From assembly GCF_900105245.1 (NCBI RefSeq), contig NZ_FNSZ01000001.1, positions 4,896,001 to 4,960,000 on the forward strand: 64,000 nt of DNA, given 5' to 3'. The DNA comes from Streptomyces sp. 1222.5 (GTDB taxonomy: Bacteria; Actinomycetota; Actinomycetes; Streptomycetales; Streptomycetaceae). Positions 1 to 6,756 of the stretch are shown one piece after another (positions within the stretch are counted from its first letter, which is position 1; each line of letters begins with the position of its first letter). The position numbers were made by a program, and so were the translations under genes. A model generated the notes under the pieces. It made no database searches and had not been told where the DNA came from. It saw only the letters and a program-made list of their open reading frames with translations.

Positions 1-361
1 TGGAACGCGGGCGGAGTTTGCCCAGCGGGCTCGCCCGGTGTGCGCCCCGGGCCCTATGGGAGCGCTGTTCCGGTACCGACGCATCCGCCGCCCCGGTTCC
101 CTCCTGGAGCATGGCCTCCATCGCGGCCACCAGTTGGGCGCGCTGGACGACCTTGACCTCGGGGTCGAGCTGCGGCTTGGGCAGCCCGCCGAGACCCGCC
201 GCCAGGGCCAGCAATGTGCCCTGTTCGGCCGGTTCCCCGGCGGTCGGCGGCGAACCCGCCGGTGCTGCGGACTGCTCGGCCGCCGTGTCCCGGTCGGACT
301 GCTCCTCCAGGGCCTGGGCGAAGGCGTTCGCCCGCCGGTGCGCCGATACATTCGCGATCAC
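1..361 (-). CDS. rsbN: Anti-sigma factor RsbN, N-terminal part (truncated by window edge)
   Basis: The first 120 codons of a protein that runs off the left end of the window. It starts with GTG at 361, eight bases after an AGGAGG ribosome site, and reads IANVSAHRRANAFAQALEE followed by an Ala/Pro/Glu-rich linker and a basic stretch ending KLRPRS. In Streptomyces the gene directly downstream of bldN encodes RsbN, a membrane anti-sigma factor whose cytoplasmic N-terminus binds and silences sigma BldN; position, strand and N-terminus all fit. The membrane segment and extracytoplasmic domain would lie beyond the edge and cannot be checked. It is separated from bldN by 245 bp that contain its own candidate promoter, so it need not depend on bldN read-through. 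Confidence 0.85.
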   Translation of the reverse strand, partial: MIANVSAHRRANAFAQALEEQSDRDTAAEQSAAPAGSPPTAGEPAEQGTLLALAAGLGGLPKPQLDPEVKVVQRAQLVAAMEAMLQEGTGAADASVPEQRSHRARGAHRASPLGKLRPRS

Positions 362-492
362 TGGCGGCACCTCCTCTCGTCATGACGGTCGACTCCCCAG
401 GGGGTCCTGAGGGTTGCACGCCCACGACCACTTCCACACGATCGAGCGATCAGGGTCGGCCAGGACGTGACCACAGGGAGCCTGTATCCCGC

Positions 493-521
493 ACAACGAC
501 TGGCGCGGCACTTGGGTTACG
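493..521 (-). promoter_or_regulatory. Candidate sigma-BldN-dependent promoter of rsbN
   Basis: On the minus strand a CGTAAC hexamer (516-521) is followed after exactly 17 bases by CGTTGT (493-498). As I recall the published sigma-BldN promoters (bldM P1 and others), the signature is CGTAAC at -35 and CGTTGA at -10, so this is a one-mismatch match. It would start transcription near 485 and leave a leader of roughly 125 nt before the rsbN GTG. It implies that sigma BldN drives its own antagonist. Confidence 0.6.
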
Positions 522-606
522 GACGCCGGACGATCGGCTCGGAAAGGCAACGGGCTTTCACGCAGAGTGAGTTGCCCGTCGCCCTGAGTGGTGCGGGGCG
601 CGGGCT

Positions 607-1386
607 TCAGCGTGCGTCGTCCGGCAGCAGCCGGGCGAGCGTCCGTACGGCACGGTACTGGAGGGTCTTGATGGCGCCCTCGTTCTTGCCCATGACCCGG
701 GCCGTCTCGGCGACCGAGAGGCCCTGGAGGAACCGCAGGGTCACGCACTCCTGCTGCTGCGGGTTCAGCCGGCGCACGGCTTCCAGCAGGGCGGCGTTGG
801 ACAGGGACTCCAGGACCGAGTCCTCCGGGGAGCGCTCCACCTCGTTGGCGTCCAGCATCTCGCCGGTCGTGACCTCGAGGCGGAAGCGGCTGGACTTGAA
901 GTGGTCGGCGACGAGGTTGCGCGCGATCGTCACCAGCCACGCCCCGAAGTCCCGGCCCTGCCAGGTGAAGGTGCCGATCCTTCTGAGCGCCCGCAGAAAG
1001 GTCTCGCTAGTGAGGTCCTCGGCGGTCGCCCGGCCGCCCACGCGGTAGTAGATGTACCGGTACACCGTGTCGCTGTACTGGTCGTACAGCCGACCGAAGG
1101 CCTCGGCCTCGCCCGCCTGGGCGCGCTCGACGAGGTCCATCATCCGGGCGCTGTCGCTGTCCGCGGCCGGGCGGCGGGCGGTGGCGGCGCCGCTGGGGCG
1201 CCCTCGTCTGCCGACCGCGGCGCCGCTTTCGGCCAGTGCGTAGCACGGGCCGGCGGGCGCGGCGGCGGCGAAGGCGGGGACGGCGTACGCGGTCGGGACA
1301 AAGCCGCGCATCGTCTCTTTGGCCATTGCGACCGTTGCGCGGAGCGTAGCCAGGCCCGAGGCGTCAACCCCGACGTGTGGGTACAC
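607..1386 (-). CDS. bldN: ECF-type RNA polymerase sigma factor BldN
   Basis: A 259-residue sigma factor that directs aerial-hypha gene expression (chaplins, rodlins, bldM in characterised species). Region 2 spans about residues 94-165 (FGRLYDQYSDTVYRYIYYRV, then ATAEDLTSETFLRALRRIGT) and region 4 about 200-255 (LNPQQQECVTLRFLQGLSVA, AVRTLARLLP). About 85 residues of Ala/Pro-rich sequence precede region 2; BldN is known for an N-terminal extension of this size that is removed by proteolysis, so this fits a pro-sigma form. The start is GTG at 1386 behind a GGGAG site. The gene is followed on the same strand by its anti-sigma gene rsbN. The 336 bp upstream are gene-free, consistent with complex developmental control. 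Confidence 0.95.
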   Translation of the reverse strand: MYPHVGVDASGLATLRATVAMAKETMRGFVPTAYAVPAFAAAAPAGPCYALAESGAAVGRRGRPSGAATARRPAADSDSARMMDLVERAQAGEAEAFGRLYDQYSDTVYRYIYYRVGGRATAEDLTSETFLRALRRIGTFTWQGRDFGAWLVTIARNLVADHFKSSRFRLEVTTGEMLDANEVERSPEDSVLESLSNAALLEAVRRLNPQQQECVTLRFLQGLSVAETARVMGKNEGAIKTLQYRAVRTLARLLPDDAR

Positions 1387-1722
1387 GGGACTCCCAGAGG
1401 CAGAGCTTCCATCACGTGCAGTGCGGGACCGTTCACCCGCCGTAGCGACGAATGGGGTCTCGTTTGCGTCTGAGGAGAATAACGCTTCGTGCAGGCACTG
1501 CTACACCGAGTTGCTCAAATCATCGATTGCGTCGCTTCTGTTACCGATTGACGCCCCATCAAGGACCGTAGAGTGATCGATTTTTGAACGGAAAGGGGCG
1601 AGTTTCGGCGAAGTCCAGGGCATCTTGAAATGGCCGCGGCATAATTCGGGCGCGCGGCACGGAAACTGAGGGAGTGTGGGGCGGGGCGGGGCGGGGCGGG
1701 GGCGGGAGCGGCGGTGCGGCCG
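1387..1722. other. Gene-free region upstream of bldN
   Basis: No credible coding sequence was found. The half nearer bldN (about 1470-1660) is AT-richer than its surroundings, as expected for regulatory DNA. The half next to the HAD gene holds a simple G-rich repeat, GGGGC repeated four to five times at about 1677-1706, immediately beyond that gene's stop codon. I looked for a BldD-type palindrome and found only partial matches, so none is called. Confidence 0.5.
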
Positions 1723-2652
1723 CTACCGGCGCCGTCGGCTCAGGGCGATCGCCGCCGCCGTGCCGCCGGCGACCGCGCCGACGCCGGCCGCCGCGGGGAT
1801 GCCGACCTTGGCCGCCTTGCGGCCCGTCCGGTAGTCGCGCAGGCGCCAGTCTTGTTCGCGTGCGTGCCGGCGCAGCTTGGCGTCCGGGTTGATCGCGTAG
1901 GGGTGGCCGACCAGGCACAGCATGGGGATGTCGTTGTGGCTGTCGCTGTAGGCCGCACAGCGGGAGAGGTCGAGTCCCTCCGCCGAGGCCAGCGCGCGGA
2001 CCGCCTCCGCCTTCGCGGGACCGTGCAGCGGCTCGCCGACCAGCTTGCCGGTGTAGACGCCGTCGACGGACTCCGCGACCGTGCCGAGCGCGCCGGTCAG
2101 GCCGAGGCGGCGGGCGATGACCTGGGCGATCTCCACCGGGGCCGCCGTGACGAGCCACACCTTCTGGCCCGCGTCCAGGTGGGCCTGGGCGAGGGCGCGG
2201 GTGCCCGGCCAGATGCGGTCGGCCATGTACTCGTCGTAGATCTCCTCGCCGATCGTCTGGAGCTCGACGACGCGGTGGCCCTTGACGATGGACAGTGCCG
2301 AGTCGCGGGCGTCCTGCATGTGCTCCGGGTCCTCGACACCGGCGAGCCGGAACCAGGCCTGCTGCCAGGCGAACCGGGCCAGGTCGCGCGTCTCGAAGAA
2401 CTTCCGCTTGTACAGGCCGCGGCCGAAGTGGAACAGCGCGGCACCCTGCATCACGGTGTTGTCGAGGTCGAAGAAGGCGGCCGCCCTGTCGTCGCCGATC
2501 ACCGGGAACTCGGGTTCCACCTCGGCGACCTGCGGGAACTGCGGCGCCTCCTGCGAGGACTTGCGGGCAGCCTCCGCCGAGGCCTCGCCTGCCAACACGC
2601 TCCGCGCCGTGGCGGAGCGCCTACGGGGAGTGAGCCATCCGAGAGCGGCCAT
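1723..2652 (-). CDS. HAD-superfamily hydrolase (subfamily IB, SerB-like phosphatase)
   Basis: A 309-residue phosphatase of the haloacid dehalogenase superfamily. Motif I is FFDLDNTVM (nucleophile and acid/base Asp, residues about 60-66), motif II is the VWLVTAAP segment, motif III a KAEAV lysine, and motif IV YSDSHNDIPML, which places the Mg-binding Asp residues. The C-terminus is Ala/Gly-rich and basic (GAVAGGTAAAIALSRRRR), possibly a weak membrane anchor. The substrate is unknown; relatives act on phosphoserine-like or lipid phosphates. No Shine-Dalgarno is visible before the ATG at 2652, but a TATGCT hexamer lies about 8 bases upstream on the minus strand, so a leaderless transcript is possible. 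It lies upstream of bldN on the same strand, 336 bp away. Confidence 0.85.
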   Translation of the reverse strand: MAALGWLTPRRRSATARSVLAGEASAEAARKSSQEAPQFPQVAEVEPEFPVIGDDRAAAFFDLDNTVMQGAALFHFGRGLYKRKFFETRDLARFAWQQAWFRLAGVEDPEHMQDARDSALSIVKGHRVVELQTIGEEIYDEYMADRIWPGTRALAQAHLDAGQKVWLVTAAPVEIAQVIARRLGLTGALGTVAESVDGVYTGKLVGEPLHGPAKAEAVRALASAEGLDLSRCAAYSDSHNDIPMLCLVGHPYAINPDAKLRRHAREQDWRLRDYRTGRKAAKVGIPAAAGVGAVAGGTAAAIALSRRRR

Positions 2653-2789
2653 GTCGTGAGCATAGCCAGTCTGTTCGGTGCTTCCGGAGTCGAGAGGTTG
2701 GAAGGGTGTGAACTCTCCGCGACCGGGCCGTTAAAGAACTGCCCGAAGACGACCGGTACGGCGGTGCCGGGCGCGCGAGAATGGCCGGT

Positions 2790-3062
2790 ATGAGTCCCCT
2801 CTTCCGACGTAAGGCCGAGCCCCGTGAGCGGCTGGTCACCCTCATTCGCAAGCCCGGCTGCCATCTGTGCGACGACGCCGAACTCGTGCTCGACAAGGTC
2901 TGCGGAGAACTCGGCGTGTCCTGGGAGCAGCGGGACATCACCGAGGACCGGGAGCTGCACGACCGGTACTGGGAGCAGATTCCGGTCGTACTGATCGATG
3001 GTGAACAGCACACCTTCTGGCGCGTGAACGAGGAGCGACTCCGCCGGGCACTGACCGAGTAG
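2790..3062 (+). CDS. Glutaredoxin-like protein (DUF836 type)
   Basis: A 90-residue thioredoxin-fold protein with the redox motif KPGCHLCDDAE near residues 20-30 (Cys-His-Leu-Cys) and the cis-proline segment QIPVVLIDGEQ. It likely carries out thiol-disulfide exchange in the cytoplasm; the partner is unknown. The ATG at 2790 (MSPLFRRK) is preferred; an in-frame ATG nine bases upstream (2781) is possible and neither has a clear ribosome site. It is divergent from the HAD gene and lies 279 bp before rex on the same strand, but the Rex-regulated promoter sits between them, so it is not part of the rex operon proper. Confidence 0.85.
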   Translation: MSPLFRRKAEPRERLVTLIRKPGCHLCDDAELVLDKVCGELGVSWEQRDITEDRELHDRYWEQIPVVLIDGEQHTFWRVNEERLRRALTE

Positions 3063-3246
3063 TACAAATCCCCGAAAAGTCGCTTAGGATCAATGGCGGT
3101 TAGGTCTCGGGGGCGGGATTCGTGAGGAGAGTGTCCGGTTTTGCCCCCAGTAACGAAGGAACCTCGGTGTGTATACGCCGGTTCCCGCCAAGGGTGCGGA
3201 AGCCGCGTGACCCCGGTCACTTCTGCCGGGCAAATCGGACACCATC

Positions 3247-3276
3247 TTTGTGCACGCGTTCACAAAGACATAGCCT
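3247..3276 (+). promoter_or_regulatory. Rex operator (ROP) overlapping the rex-hemACD promoter
   Basis: TGTGCACGCGTTCACA at 3249-3264 is a close match to the Rex operator consensus TGTGAAC-N3-TTCACA, extended on both sides to an almost perfect 21-bp dyad (3247-3267). A -35-like TTGTGC (3248-3253) lies inside it and a -10-like TAGCCT follows at 3271-3276 with a 17-bp spacer, so bound Rex would block RNA polymerase. Rex is known to autoregulate rex-hemACD in S. coelicolor in response to NADH/NAD+. Confidence 0.9.
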
Positions 3277-3341
3277 GCTGTCGACGGGGCGGTCCGGGGA
3301 CGTATGACCGCCCACAGCCCCGCTCTACCCGCAGGAGCACC

Positions 3342-4118
3342 GTGGCAACTGGCCGAACACACCGACCGGCGACCCGTAGCCGAGGGATTCCCGAGGCCAC
3401 CGTCGCCAGGCTTCCGCTGTACCTCCGAGCCCTGACGGCACTGTCCGAGCGCTCGGTACCCACGGTCTCCTCCGAGGAACTGGCCGCGGCGGCGGGGGTC
3501 AACTCCGCCAAGCTGCGCAAGGACTTCTCCTACCTGGGTTCCTACGGAACGCGCGGTGTCGGCTACGACGTGGAGTACCTCGTCTACCAGATCTCCCGCG
3601 AGCTCGGCCTGACCCAGGACTGGCCCGTCGTGATCGTCGGTATCGGCAACCTCGGCGCCGCGCTGGCCAATTACGGCGGGTTCGCCTCCCGCGGCTTCCG
3701 GGTGGCCGCGCTGATCGACGCCGACCCGGGCATGGCCGGGAAGCCCGTCGCCGGCATCCCGGTCCAGCACACGGACGAGCTGGAAAAGATCATCAAGGAC
3801 AACGGGGTGTCCATCGGCGTCATCGCCACCCCCGCCGGTGCCGCCCAGCCGGTCTGCGACCGGCTCGTGGCCGCCGGGGTCACCTCCATCCTGAACTTCG
3901 CGCCGACCGTGCTGGCCGTCCCGGACGGGGTCGACGTGCGCAAGGTCGACCTCTCCATCGAGCTGCAGATCCTCGCGTTCCACGAGCAGCGCAAGGCCGG
4001 CGAGGAGACCGCGGCCGGGACCGGCGCCCTGCCCGCCGCCGCTCCCCGCGGCACGGCCGCCGACGACTCCACCGACCAGGGACCAGACGGGGACGTACCC
4101 GCCGTGATGCCGGCATGA
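3342..4118 (+). CDS. rex: Redox-sensing transcriptional repressor Rex
   Basis: A 258-residue NADH/NAD+-sensing repressor. The N-terminal winged helix (about residues 20-85) contains PEATVARLPLYLRALTAL and the SAKLRKDFSYLG recognition region; the C-terminal Rossmann domain begins VVIVGIGNLGAALANYGGF (G-x-G-x2-G). The GTG at 3342, ten bases after a GCAGGAG site, is chosen; longer in-frame readings to 3141 would swallow the operator. The tail after about residue 220 is Ala/Asp-rich and low complexity. Its TGA overlaps the hemA ATG (ATGA), so it is the first gene of rex-hemA-hemC-hemD. High NADH releases Rex from DNA, switching on respiratory and heme genes when oxygen is short. Confidence 0.97.
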   Translation: MATGRTHRPATRSRGIPEATVARLPLYLRALTALSERSVPTVSSEELAAAAGVNSAKLRKDFSYLGSYGTRGVGYDVEYLVYQISRELGLTQDWPVVIVGIGNLGAALANYGGFASRGFRVAALIDADPGMAGKPVAGIPVQHTDELEKIIKDNGVSIGVIATPAGAAQPVCDRLVAAGVTSILNFAPTVLAVPDGVDVRKVDLSIELQILAFHEQRKAGEETAAGTGALPAAAPRGTAADDSTDQGPDGDVPAVMPA

Positions 4119-5800
4119 GCCTTCTCGTCGTCGGACTCAGCCACCGCAGTGCCCCGGTCAGCGTGCTGGAGCGGGCCGCGCTGACCGCGGACGCCCAGAC
4201 CAAGCTGCTGCAGGACACGGTCGCCGCCGAGCCCGCCACCGAGGCCGCGGTGCTCGCCACCTGCAACCGCATCGAGCTCTACGCCGACGTGGACAAGTTC
4301 CACGCCGGTGTCGCCGAACTGTCCACCCTGCTGGCGCAGCACAGCGGCGTCGGCCTGGAGGAGCTCACCCCCTACCTCTACGTCCACTACGAGGACCGGG
4401 CCGCCCACCATCTGTTCTCGGTGGCCTGCGGGCTGGACTCGATGGTCGTCGGCGAGGGGCAGATCCTCGGCCAGATCAAGGACTCCCTGGCCCGGGCGCA
4501 GGACCTGCACACCGCGGGACGGCTGCTGAACGACCTGTTCCAGCAGGGCCTGCGGGTCGGCAAGCGCGCCCACTCCGAGACCGGGATCGACCGCGCCGGG
4601 CAGTCCCTGGTCACCTTCGGCCTGGAGCAGCTGGCCGTCGGCACGGACGTCGGTGTCTGGGCCGAGGGCAAGAAGGCGCTGGTCATCGGTGCCGGGTCGA
4701 TGTCGTCGCTGGCCGCGGCCACGCTCGCGCGGGCCGGGGTCGCCGAGATCGTCGTCGCCAACCGCACCGTCGAGCGCGCCGAGCGGCTCGCCCAGATCCT
4801 CACCGAGGGCGACGACACCGCCGTGGCCGCCCGTGCGGTGACCATGGACGCGGTGCCGGGTGAGCTGACACGTGCCGACGTCGTCGTCTCCTGTACCGGG
4901 GCGACGGGTCTGGTGCTCACGGCGGAGGCGGTCGCCCAGGCGGTCGAGGGCCGCACCGGACGGCCCGCCGCCGAGCTCGCCGACAGGGCCCCCGCGCCCA
5001 CGCACGGCAAGGCCCCGCTGACCGCCGGCGCCGACGAGAACTGCCCGCTGGACCTGGCCGCCGCGCAGCCCGGTTTCTCCGTCATGGGGGAGGCGGCCGT
5101 GGCAGGCATGGACGCGGCCACTCTGGAGCAGCACGCGGCCTGGGTCGCCGGCGGCACCGTCGACCGCCGGGAACGCCGTACGCCCGAGTCGGACGCCGAG
5201 CTGATCACCGCGCTCGCCGCGACCGCCGCCACCGTCGGCCGCATCCCCGAGCGCCGCAAGCCCGAACCGGCCGCGGGGATCCCGCGTCCGGCGCCCTCCT
5301 TCTTCCTCCTCGACCTGGCCATGCCCCGCGACATCGACGCGGCCGTGCACCGGCTGGCCGGGGTGCGCCTGGTCGACATCGAGTCGCTGGCCGAGGCGTC
5401 CGCGGACGCGCCGATGGCGACCGACGTGGACCAGGTCCGGCGTATCGTCTCCGACGAGGTCGCGGCCTTCGGGGCGGCCCAGCGGGCGGCGCACATCACG
5501 CCGACCGTGGTCGCACTGCGCACCATGGCCGCCGACGTCGTCGCCGGTGAGATCGCACGGCTCGACGGCCGCCTGCCCGACCTGGACGAACGCCAGCGCG
5601 GGGAGATCCGGCAGGCCGTGCACCGCGTCGTCGACAAACTGCTGCACGCGCCGACCGTACGGATCAAGCAGCTCGCGGCCGAGCCCGGCGGCGCCGGGTA
5701 CGCGGACGCGCTGCGCACCTTGTTCGACCTCGACCCCGAGACGGTCGCCTCCGTCTCCCGGGCCGTGGACAGCACAGACAAGAAGGACCGACCGGCATGA
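4115..5800 (+). CDS. hemA: Glutamyl-tRNA reductase
   Basis: Reduces glutamyl-tRNA(Glu) to glutamate-1-semialdehyde with NADPH, the committed step of C5 tetrapyrrole synthesis. The catalytic domain shows GLSHRSAPV and ATCNRIELY with the nucleophilic Cys50; the NADP domain contains ALVIGAGSMSSLAAATLARAG near residue 190; FFLLDLAMPRDID and the C-terminal dimerisation helix follow. At 561 residues it is about 100-140 longer than typical GluTRs because of a low-complexity insertion (about residues 270-385) between the CTGATGLVLT and FFLLDLAMP elements, a feature I associate with Streptomyces enzymes. It overlaps rex by four bases and hemC by four bases. The product goes to HemL, encoded 30 kb away in this window. 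Confidence 0.96.
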   Translation: MSLLVVGLSHRSAPVSVLERAALTADAQTKLLQDTVAAEPATEAAVLATCNRIELYADVDKFHAGVAELSTLLAQHSGVGLEELTPYLYVHYEDRAAHHLFSVACGLDSMVVGEGQILGQIKDSLARAQDLHTAGRLLNDLFQQGLRVGKRAHSETGIDRAGQSLVTFGLEQLAVGTDVGVWAEGKKALVIGAGSMSSLAAATLARAGVAEIVVANRTVERAERLAQILTEGDDTAVAARAVTMDAVPGELTRADVVVSCTGATGLVLTAEAVAQAVEGRTGRPAAELADRAPAPTHGKAPLTAGADENCPLDLAAAQPGFSVMGEAAVAGMDAATLEQHAAWVAGGTVDRRERRTPESDAELITALAATAATVGRIPERRKPEPAAGIPRPAPSFFLLDLAMPRDIDAAVHRLAGVRLVDIESLAEASADAPMATDVDQVRRIVSDEVAAFGAAQRAAHITPTVVALRTMAADVVAGEIARLDGRLPDLDERQRGEIRQAVHRVVDKLLHAPTVRIKQLAAEPGGAGYADALRTLFDLDPETVASVSRAVDSTDKKDRPA

Positions 5801-6756
5801 CTGACAAGGCACTGAGACTGGGGACCAGGCGCAGCAAGCTCGCCATGGCCCAGTCCGGGCAGGTGGCGGAGGCCGTCCGCCGGGTGACCGGCCGGCCCGT
5901 CGAGCTGGTCGAGATCACCACGTACGGCGATGTCTCCCGCGAGGCGCTGGCGCAGATCGGCGGCACGGGCGTCTTCGTCACGGCGCTGCGTGACGCGCTG
6001 CTCAGGGGCGAGGTCGACTTCGCGGTTCATTCGCTCAAGGACCTCCCGACCACCCAGCCCGAAGAACTCGCCCTGGCCGCCGTGCCGCTGCGCGAGGACC
6101 CGCGGGACGTGATCGTCGCCCGGGACGCGCTCAAGTTCACCGACCTGCCGCGGGGCGCCCGCGTCGGCACGGGTTCGCCGCGCCGGATGGCGCAGCTGAA
6201 CGCGTACGCCCGTGCCCACGCGCTGGACATCGAGACGGTCGCGATCCGCGGCAACGTGGACACGCGCATCCGGTACGTCCGCGACGGCGAACTGGACGCG
6301 GTCGTGCTGGCCGCCGCCGGACTGAACCGGATAGGCCGGATCGACGAGGTGACCGACTTCCTGTCGGTCGACACGGTTTTGCCCGCCCCCGGCCAGGGGG
6401 CACTGGCGATCGAGTGTGCCGCGGACAACGCGGACCTGATCGCGGCGCTCGGCGAGCTCGACGACCCGTTCACCCGGGTCGCCGTGACCGCCGAACGGTC
6501 CCTGCTCGCCGCCCTGGAGGCCGGATGCAGCGCCCCTGTGGGCGCGCTGGCCGACCTTCTGAGCGACGGGCAGATTGTCAAGGAAATGCGCCTGCGCGGC
6601 GTCGTCGGCACGACCGACGGCACCCGCACGGTGCAGCTGTCCACCACCGGTCCCGTGCCCCAGACGCACGAGCAGGCGATGGCACTCGGTCGCGAACTCG
6701 CCACCGAGATGCTCGCCCAGGGCGCGGCCGGTCTGATGGGGGAGCGAGCACAGTGA
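5797..6756 (+). CDS. hemC: Hydroxymethylbilane synthase (porphobilinogen deaminase)
   Basis: A 319-residue enzyme that polymerises four porphobilinogens into hydroxymethylbilane. The sequence has LRLGTRRSKLAMAQSGQVA at the N-terminus, HSLKDLPT in the active site, RGNVDTRIR for cofactor binding, and GCSAPVGALA, in which Cys244 carries the dipyrromethane cofactor. Length and order match the family. The ATG overlaps the hemA stop (ATGA) and the final codon region overlaps the hemD GTG, so the gene is translationally coupled on both sides within the Rex-controlled operon. Confidence 0.97.
   Translation: MTDKALRLGTRRSKLAMAQSGQVAEAVRRVTGRPVELVEITTYGDVSREALAQIGGTGVFVTALRDALLRGEVDFAVHSLKDLPTTQPEELALAAVPLREDPRDVIVARDALKFTDLPRGARVGTGSPRRMAQLNAYARAHALDIETVAIRGNVDTRIRYVRDGELDAVVLAAAGLNRIGRIDEVTDFLSVDTVLPAPGQGALAIECAADNADLIAALGELDDPFTRVAVTAERSLLAALEAGCSAPVGALADLLSDGQIVKEMRLRGVVGTTDGTRTVQLSTTGPVPQTHEQAMALGRELATEMLAQGAAGLMGERAQ

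Noticed and set aside
54..437. Overlapping frame read from an ATG at 437 on the minus strand instead of rsbN
   Set aside because: The frame opened by GTG at 361 has a proper AGGAGG site and an RsbN-like N-terminus; the other is Gly/Arg/Pro-rich noise.
1405..1425. BldD box upstream of bldN
   Set aside because: ATCACGTGCAGTGCG matches only half of the expected palindrome; too weak to call from sequence alone.
3671..6669. Long minus-strand frames opposite rex, hemA and hemC
   Set aside because: Same high-GC artefact; the plus-strand genes have complete catalytic motifs and coupled starts.
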